DNA from: Leptospira paudalimensis
Lineage (GTDB): Bacteria > Spirochaetota > Leptospiria > Leptospirales > Leptospiraceae
Assembly: GCF_026151345.1 (NCBI RefSeq)
Contig: NZ_JAMQPR010000001.1
Span: forward strand, 1,656,231-1,720,230
Length of the DNA: 64,000 nucleotides
Reading direction: 5' to 3'
Shown here: one piece after another, positions 58,580 through 64,000 of the stretch
Layout: the number at the start of each line of letters is the position of its first letter
Position numbering within the stretch: the first letter of the stretch is position 1
Position numbers and translations under genes: made by a program
Notes under the pieces: generated by a model
What the model was told of the DNA's origin: nothing
Seen by the model: the letters and a program-made list of their open reading frames with translations, nothing else
The model's database searches: none

Positions 58580-58597
58580 GTGATAGATTTCTATCAC
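58580..58597. promoter_or_regulatory. Perfect 18-bp palindrome between divergent genes
   Basis: GTGATAGA and TCTATCAC flank TT: full dyad symmetry over 18 bases in the 72-base gap between the exported-protein gene and the HAMP-SpoIIE gene. It looks like an operator; its regulator is not adjacent. It does not match the CRP or FNR spacing. Confidence 0.55.
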
Positions 58598-58625
58598 TTA
58601 ATTATCGACAATACTAGTAATTGCC

Positions 58626-60143
58626 GTGAACAAAAGCAAAATCAAAACGACGAATTCCTTACGCTTTAAGATTGGACTCTTTTATTCTCTCTTAGCCTTC
58701 CTGAATATCATCTTTTTTACGGTGATGATCTTCGAAAACCAGTCAGATTTACTCCTAAAAAACTTCCAATTCCAATCGGAGAATTTGGCCAATACCATAC
58801 TGACTGACATCCAGACCATTGGACTCTCAAGTGAAAGGGATGAAAGTTTTGAAGTTTTCCGAAAAACTCTCAAACTTTACGAAATTAACAATTTTTCGAT
58901 CTTTGATGCCGATGGAAAAATCCTACAAGCTGAACCTGAGTCAAACACCACAAATCTAACCATCCCTGATTCCGTACTCAAAAAAACAAAGGAAGTTTCC
59001 GCTGATAAAGAAGGGAATTTATTCAAAGCAAGATACAGTTTGGATCTAAACGAATCTGATTTTACTGTGGATTTTCTTTTACCAATTCGTCTCTCAGATG
59101 GAAGGGAAGTATTCTTATACACTCATTTTAATATATCAAGTATTCAAGACAGATTGAAACAACTCTATATCCAAGTGGGTTATGCTGTCATTTGGGGAGT
59201 TCTGTTTCATATCATTTTTGCAATCCTTGTGTATCGAGCGATCTTCAAACGTGTTGGTGATTTGGAAATTGCATCGAAAGATATGGCAACTGGAAATTTG
59301 GAATCAAGAGTCAATTGGAAATTCAAAAGTGATGACGAACTCGATAGTTTAGGTAAGTCATTTAACCAAATGGCAGAAGAGATTCAAAATAAGGTAACAA
59401 CGATTACTCGCTTAAACCAGGAAATTAACCAAGAACTCCAAATTGGAAAAGAAGTTCAGGAACTCTTTTTACCTTCAGTTAAAAAATTCAAAAAATTCAA
59501 TATCGGAAAAATATACCGTCCTATGCGAGAGGTTTCTGGAGATTTATACCAATACTTTCAAATTCCAGAACAAAACTTTTATGGATTTTTTTTGGCAGAT
59601 GCATCGGGACATGGAGTTTCCGCAGCTCTAGTAACAGTTGTAATGGCAATGTCAATTCAATCCATTATGAAAGAAAATCCAGCGCCTATCCACGCTATTA
59701 ACTCGTTAGGTGAAGTGATAGCAAATCGACTCCAAGCTTCCTTTTTTGCCACAGGTGTTTTTGTTGTTTTTGATGAACCAGGTGTTGTTAAGTTTGTAAA
59801 CGCCGGACACAATGCACCCTTTATCATACGACCTTCCACAAAGGAAGTGAGGTTTATCGATAGTTCTGGTCCACCGCTTGGAATGGGAGATGACATTCAA
59901 TATTCCCTTGAGTCCTTTCCAGTAGAACCAGGAGATAAAATCATACTTTATACAGATGGGGTTGTGGAAACACCAATCAAAGAGGGTGGTTTGTTCGGTT
60001 TAGATCGTTTTACTGAAGTAGTTTTAGAAAACATTCATTTATCCAATGCCGAGATCGTAGAGAAGGCGATGGCACTTCTTGATGAAAAACATGAAGAGTA
60101 TAAGGATGATGTTACCATGTTAGTCCTTGATGTACCAGAATGA
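58626..60143 (+). CDS. HAMP-SpoIIE membrane phosphatase
   Basis: 505 residues, GTG start. Transmembrane helix (about 15-36), extracytoplasmic sensor (about 37-175), second helix (about 180-203), HAMP (about 205-260) and a coiled linker, then the SpoIIE PP2C domain (about 285-505). Metal Asp motifs: EVSGDLYQYF, DASGHGVSAAL, ILYTDGVVE and YKDDVTML. It probably dephosphorylates a STAS antagonist such as that at 61710-62033. It overlaps the TPR gene by 4 bases. Confidence 0.88.
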   Translation: MNKSKIKTTNSLRFKIGLFYSLLAFLNIIFFTVMIFENQSDLLLKNFQFQSENLANTILTDIQTIGLSSERDESFEVFRKTLKLYEINNFSIFDADGKILQAEPESNTTNLTIPDSVLKKTKEVSADKEGNLFKARYSLDLNESDFTVDFLLPIRLSDGREVFLYTHFNISSIQDRLKQLYIQVGYAVIWGVLFHIIFAILVYRAIFKRVGDLEIASKDMATGNLESRVNWKFKSDDELDSLGKSFNQMAEEIQNKVTTITRLNQEINQELQIGKEVQELFLPSVKKFKKFNIGKIYRPMREVSGDLYQYFQIPEQNFYGFFLADASGHGVSAALVTVVMAMSIQSIMKENPAPIHAINSLGEVIANRLQASFFATGVFVVFDEPGVVKFVNAGHNAPFIIRPSTKEVRFIDSSGPPLGMGDDIQYSLESFPVEPGDKIILYTDGVVETPIKEGGLFGLDRFTEVVLENIHLSNAEIVEKAMALLDEKHEEYKDDVTMLVLDVPE

Positions 60144-61693
60144 AAAAGTTTTTCTTTTTCTCGTTATTTGGTTTTTTATTCTTATTCTTTGCGATGGCAT
60201 CAGAAGCCATTGTTAGTGTCAAACTACAAGAATTAAGATTTGGAATCTTAAGAGACCAATTGATGAATTATGAACTTTCATCACAAACTTTGCGTGAACG
60301 TTTAAAACAAATGTTTTTATCAAAAGATGATTATATGACGGAAGTCAAAGTGAATATCCTTGAGTCTGGGATCATGAACTCAGAAACAGAAGGATTGGAT
60401 CTGAAGATGAGCTGGAAGGATAAATTTGGTTTGTATGTCATCAATTCCGTTCGATTTCTGAATTTAAAATCTCCATTAGAACTAGAAGAACAACAAAAAA
60501 CCATCATTCGATTACAATTTGCTTTTTATATGGAGAGAACTAGGAAATACCCAATTGCTTCTAAAAAATACCAAGAACTAGAAGAATCCATTACTGCTAC
60601 TTTATCAGATGAGATGGCTTTTACTTTGCTACACCATGGTTATTGTTTGGTGATGATGGGAGACCGTGATAAAGCGTTTGTAAAACTCAATAAAGCAATT
60701 GATTTGTTTCCAGGTTCTCATTACTCCGAAAACGCAGCGCTTCTCATCAGTTTCCTTGAAGACGGACAAAAGAAAAAAGAAGAACTTAAATCCAAAAAGA
60801 AATCGCCTGAAGAATTGGCTTATTCACTTTTCCAAAGTGGAGATTATGAAGAAACACTCAAAACATTAGAAAGTTTACCTACACTCACCAATGACCAATC
60901 ATATATCAAAGCACGTTCCATGGAAGAACTAGGTAAAACTTCCAATGCAGTAAAAGAATACATCCAGTTGGTAAAACAAAAAGAAAATAAAGAAGTGGCA
61001 ATTCGTGCAAATCGAAGGTTACTTCTCATTGGAAATTTTTACCAAGAGAACAAATCATTAGTTGCCTTTTCTAAAGAAGAAGCAACTAAGTTAGGTGATA
61101 GTAAGGCTGCTGAAAATATTGAAGAAGGGAAAAGTTTAGTCCTTAAACCAGTCATCATCGAAAAGATATTAAAAACAGAAAGTTCCTCCAATTTGTCAAA
61201 AGAGGAAACAAATGAACTGAACCAAATTAAAGATGAAATCAAACTTTCGTTAGAAGATTCCAAACAAGAAACTAAAAATTTAGCCTTAGTTGTATCAGAG
61301 GAAAAAATACCACTCGTTCCAGAAACGAGTCCCACAACGGAAAAAAATGCGGAAGAGCCGCCAAAGAATGTTTCTCAAAATAAGGAGGCAAATGTCCCTC
61401 TTAAATTAAAAGTGAAGTTAAGAGATGGAAGAGAAGTTGTCTGTGATGAAGTCCTCATTGAAGGAAATTTAGCAAGTCTGAAGTTAGAGAGTTTTGGATT
61501 GAATTTGCCCTATGATTTAATTGTGTCTGTCCAATCAAGCCAACCTAAAAAAGGGAAAATCAAAATAGGAACGAACAATGGAGTGGCTGGTGAGGCGTCA
61601 AAATGGATCCAGAACCATAATGGTGATTGGGTGTTGTCTAAGGATGCAGAAAATTCGGTAACTAGAGCCGATGTAAGGTCCTTTCGGCTCTAA
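60140..61693 (+). CDS. Exported TPR protein
   Basis: 517 residues. N-terminal hydrophobic signal or anchor (about 2-20). A TPR-like helical region (about 115-300: YPIASKKYQELEESI, DRDKAFVKLNKAIDLFPGSHY, LFQSGDYEETLKTLESL), a Lys/Glu/Ser-rich linker (about 340-415) and a C-terminal beta domain of about 100 residues. Translationally coupled to the HAMP-SpoIIE phosphatase, so it may relay or sense in the same periplasmic pathway. No precise function. Confidence 0.72.
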   Translation: MKKFFFFSLFGFLFLFFAMASEAIVSVKLQELRFGILRDQLMNYELSSQTLRERLKQMFLSKDDYMTEVKVNILESGIMNSETEGLDLKMSWKDKFGLYVINSVRFLNLKSPLELEEQQKTIIRLQFAFYMERTRKYPIASKKYQELEESITATLSDEMAFTLLHHGYCLVMMGDRDKAFVKLNKAIDLFPGSHYSENAALLISFLEDGQKKKEELKSKKKSPEELAYSLFQSGDYEETLKTLESLPTLTNDQSYIKARSMEELGKTSNAVKEYIQLVKQKENKEVAIRANRRLLLIGNFYQENKSLVAFSKEEATKLGDSKAAENIEEGKSLVLKPVIIEKILKTESSSNLSKEETNELNQIKDEIKLSLEDSKQETKNLALVVSEEKIPLVPETSPTTEKNAEEPPKNVSQNKEANVPLKLKVKLRDGREVVCDEVLIEGNLASLKLESFGLNLPYDLIVSVQSSQPKKGKIKIGTNNGVAGEASKWIQNHNGDWVLSKDAENSVTRADVRSFRL

Positions 61694-61709
61694 AGACGGG
61701 AAAGGTGGA

Positions 61710-62033
61710 TTACGGAAGTTCCGCCTCTCCACCTAAAATTGTAAAAAATTTGTCCAAACTGGATAATTTTAAAATCACCATCACATCTTGGCTCACATTG
61801 AGAAGGAAAAACTGCCCTTCTTCTGATTTGAGTTTCTTTTGTAAATTGGCAAGCAGAGCAATCCCAGAGGAATCTAATAATTTGATATTAATCATATCAA
61901 TTGCTACCGATTCTGCTCCATCATCAATGATCTTATGGAGCTCTTTTTTGAGTGCGGGTGCAGAATAAATGTCGAGGGAACCCTCTAGAGTAACAACTGT
62001 ATGATTTTTAACTTGTTTTGTTGTGAAATTCAT
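61710..62033 (-). CDS. STAS-domain anti-sigma factor antagonist
   Basis: 107 residues. Like SpoIIAA/RsbV: VVTLEGSLDIYSAPALKKEL and KLLDSSGIALLANLQ, where Ser56 of DSSG is the residue an anti-sigma kinase phosphorylates. A PP2C phosphatase of SpoIIE type would reactivate it; one lies 1.6 kb away and converges on it. ATG 62033 after AGGAAG is much better than the longer frame to 62051. Confidence 0.9.
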   Translation of the reverse strand: MNFTTKQVKNHTVVTLEGSLDIYSAPALKKELHKIIDDGAESVAIDMINIKLLDSSGIALLANLQKKLKSEEGQFFLLNVSQDVMVILKLSSLDKFFTILGGEAELP

Positions 62034-62143
62034 TGAACTTCCTACTGGCACGTATACTATCTGTTTTTACACAAATTTTGTAAAGAATTTTTGTAGATTT
62101 GGTTCCCGACAGAGATCGACTTACCATTCTACTAGAAAAAACC

Positions 62144-62362
62144 CTAGTTTTGCAATTTTTTTAAGACCAAAGTGATCGCTTGGTTGAATCCATCATAACC
62201 ACCTTTGTCATAGTCATTCAAATCTTTGTATTCCAAATCATTCATATCTAGCAGTAACTTTCGTAACTCGTGTTCTAAATACTCTTTTCGGATATAACTC
62301 GTCTCAAAAACCTTAGGATGCACACGTCCATTTGACGAGAAATCATTGAAATTTCGAATCAT
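62144..62362 (-). CDS. Small hypothetical protein
   Basis: 72 residues from ATG 62362. Charged, with helices (RKEYLEHELRKLLLDMND) and an aromatic-Gly stretch (YDKGGYDGFNQAITLV). No recognised family. The in-frame extension to 62509 runs into the divergent PAS-GGDEF-EAL gene and is unlikely. Ribosome-binding site weak. Bases 62034-62143 hold no visible gene. Confidence 0.5.
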   Translation of the reverse strand: MIRNFNDFSSNGRVHPKVFETSYIRKEYLEHELRKLLLDMNDLEYKDLNDYDKGGYDGFNQAITLVLKKLQN

Positions 62363-62429
62363 TTTTAGGTTGAGATTTTTAGAATTTTCCCTATGCTGAA
62401 CGAGGGAGATCCGCCTCACCACAACCATA

Positions 62430-64000
62430 ATGGGAAGTCCAATCAGTGTTTTAATTCTAGAAAACGATTCCAATAGCGTTTTTGATATTATTCGTGAAAT
62501 GAAATCCAATGGACTAAGTCCACTTTACAAAGTTGTCGAATCCTTTGGTTCTTTTGAATCAACTGTAATGGAAGAAGATTGGGATGCGATCATATGTAGC
62601 ACACGAAAACCTTTTTATTTAGAAATTTCACTTTATCTAAAATACTTAAACGAAAAAAAAATCGATATTCCAGTTATCCTTTTATCTGACCCAGAGGACT
62701 TCCAAAAAAACTTACAGTATATGAAGTCTGGTGTCAATGATATCATAGATCGTAAAACATTACTTAGGTTAGCAGAAGTTTTAGAAAGAGAAAGAAGGGA
62801 ATTGGTCTATCGGAAGGAAAAAAACACCACTGAAAGTTTTTTATTCCAATCTTTAAAAGAAATTCAATTACAAAAATTTGCATTAGACCAAGCCAACATT
62901 GTTTCGATCACGGATGCAAATGGAATCATCACATATGTGAATGAAGCATTTTCAAAATGTACAGGTTATTTAGTGACAGAATTACTTGGACAAAATCATA
63001 GAATTTTAAAAAGCCAAAACAAAACAAAAGACGAGTGGGAAAAAATTTGGGAAACCATTCATAAAGGTCACGTTTGGCGTGGTGAGATACTCAATACTAA
63101 AAAGGATGGAAGTGGATTTTGGGTTGATACAACAATTGTTCCTTTTATCGGAACGGATGGTTCGGTGTTCCAATACATTGCAATCCATCATGACATTACG
63201 GATCGAAAATTAGCAGAAGAACAACTGACACATGATGCATTTTATGATAATCTTACAGGATTACCCAATCGAGCATTGTATCTTGCAAGGATTGAACAAA
63301 AAATATTCACTTATAATATCAAAAAAGACGGATATCCAATCTTATTTTGTATCAATATAGACAATTTCAAACGCATCAACCATTCCCTTGGAAATGAAGC
63401 TGGTGATAAAATTTTGATTATATTTTCTCAGAGACTAAAACAGTTCTCTGATAAAGAAGCTGTTATCACCAGATTAGGTGCCGATAATTTTTCCATTTTA
63501 CTCAATCATTTACTTTCAATTGAGGAAGCTTTTGATTATGCATACCGTTTGCTTGAATACATTGGCGATCCAATTCCAATTGGTGGATATGAAATTTATT
63601 TAACCGCTTCCTGTGGTATTTCAGCCTTTGGACTTGGTGGAAAAGAAGCTGATGTATTGCTGCGAAATGCTGAAATTGCAATGTTCCATGCAAAATCACA
63701 AAAAGTGGGCACGGTAGCTGTATTTAACCAAGCAATGCAGGAAAAAATTCACTTCCAACTAGAGATCCAAAATGATTTAAAAAAAGCCCTCACTCAAAAT
63801 GAAATTTCTGTTTTTTACCAACCCATTTTAGATCTAAATACCAACAAAATTGGGCATTGGGAGGCACTCGTTAGGTGGCGTCATCCCCAAAGGGGAATGG
63901 TTTCCCCTGCAGAATTTATCCCACTTGCAGAAGATTCAGGTTTGATAGTACCCATTACACGATTTGTTTTAGAACAAACCGCAAATGTGATCGAAGAGGT
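62430..64000 (+). CDS. Pseudo-receiver-PAS-GGDEF-EAL protein (partial, runs off window)
   Basis: 523 residues seen. Receiver-like domain (about 5-118) keeps ILEND but has Ser57 where the phosphorylated Asp should be, so it is a pseudo-receiver. PAS domain with PAC (about 140-262, TDANGIITYVNEAFSKCTGY). GGDEF domain (about 268-432) is degenerate: GADNF at 350-354. The EAL domain starts about 455, with EAL intact at 478-480 (WEALVRWRHP). So it probably degrades cyclic di-GMP, sensing through PAS. ATG 62430; no close ribosome-binding site (GAGGGAGA is about 18 bases away). Confidence 0.87.
   Translation, partial: MGSPISVLILENDSNSVFDIIREMKSNGLSPLYKVVESFGSFESTVMEEDWDAIICSTRKPFYLEISLYLKYLNEKKIDIPVILLSDPEDFQKNLQYMKSGVNDIIDRKTLLRLAEVLERERRELVYRKEKNTTESFLFQSLKEIQLQKFALDQANIVSITDANGIITYVNEAFSKCTGYLVTELLGQNHRILKSQNKTKDEWEKIWETIHKGHVWRGEILNTKKDGSGFWVDTTIVPFIGTDGSVFQYIAIHHDITDRKLAEEQLTHDAFYDNLTGLPNRALYLARIEQKIFTYNIKKDGYPILFCINIDNFKRINHSLGNEAGDKILIIFSQRLKQFSDKEAVITRLGADNFSILLNHLLSIEEAFDYAYRLLEYIGDPIPIGGYEIYLTASCGISAFGLGGKEADVLLRNAEIAMFHAKSQKVGTVAVFNQAMQEKIHFQLEIQNDLKKALTQNEISVFYQPILDLNTNKIGHWEALVRWRHPQRGMVSPAEFIPLAEDSGLIVPITRFVLEQTANVIEE

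Noticed and set aside
58580..58597. CRP- or FNR-type site
   Set aside because: Half-site spacing is wrong for both (TGTGA-N6-TCACA, TTGAT-N4-ATCAA).
62363..62509. N-terminal extension of the small minus-strand protein
   Set aside because: It would run through the start of the divergent PAS-GGDEF-EAL gene; hydrophobic residues there look like antisense translation.
1..64000. tRNA, rRNA, CRISPR array, transposase, integrase or prophage genes
   Set aside because: None was seen on reading either strand; gaps between genes are short and hold only promoters, hairpins or terminators.

Overview
The window looks like chromosomal backbone of a Leptospira, probably one of the saprophytic (L. biflexa-like) species. 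Reasons: moderate-to-low GC, very dense packing on both strands, a spirochaete-style lipobox (FCYGC), several SpoIIE-type phosphatases and GGDEF/EAL proteins, an rplU-prp-rpmA-obgE-proB-proA-nadD-yqeK-rsfS order and a reduced division/cell-wall cluster. The genus call is an inference from gene content; species cannot be fixed. I see no tRNA, rRNA, CRISPR array, insertion sequence or prophage, and no stretch over 300 bases without a gene.

Layout. 1-3.1 kb: tail of an unknown gene, a membrane diguanylate cyclase, a GerMN-domain protein and a HAD phosphatase. 3.1-6.0 kb: a tightly overlapping three-gene operon of lysine 2,3-aminomutase, a D-Ala-D-Ala-ligase-like ATP-grasp enzyme and a haem-oxygenase-like diiron oxidase (HDO). 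This looks like a small beta-amino-acid pathway and is the best candidate for an undescribed system. 6.0-9.1 kb (minus): bacterioferritin, an RlmL-type rRNA methyltransferase whose coding runs upstream of any normal start codon, an N-acetylglutamate-synthase-like protein and a DCC oxidoreductase. 9.2-13.1 kb (plus): a thiolase homologue lacking the catalytic Cys, a heptosyltransferase-like GT9, aminopeptidase P and a MarR regulator. 13.1-16.9 kb (minus): an enoyl-CoA hydratase-like gene behind a palindromic operator, an M20 amidohydrolase and a TolC protein. 16.9-19.0 kb: a DUF255 thioredoxin-fold protein.

19.0-25.9 kb (minus) is the ribosome/proline/NAD block: rplU, prp, rpmA, terminator, obgE, proB, proA, nadD, yqeK, a LytR_C protein, rsfS. 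25.9-36.7 kb carries typA, an AsmA-like protein, a small DUF3805-like protein, an outer-membrane protein, a GAF-SpoIIE-TPR phosphatase in operon with amt, a lipoprotein, mqnA (futalosine menaquinone route) and cheR. 36.7-51.2 kb holds a HIT protein, the cell-wall cluster rsmH-ftsL-murE-mraY-ftsW-murG-murC, a convergent murF-purE-purK operon, and an oxidoreductase-ABC1 kinase-lspA run.

51.3-56.1 kb has a nitrilase-fold protein without its Cys, coupled to a large Lys/Glu-rich protein, divergent from a MoxR ATPase-CoxE/VWA pair. 56.1-64 kb has a PrsW-type membrane protease, an exported protein, a HAMP-SpoIIE phosphatase with a TPR partner, a STAS anti-sigma antagonist (a likely partner-switching set), and the start of a pseudo-receiver-PAS-degenerate GGDEF-EAL protein that runs off the end.
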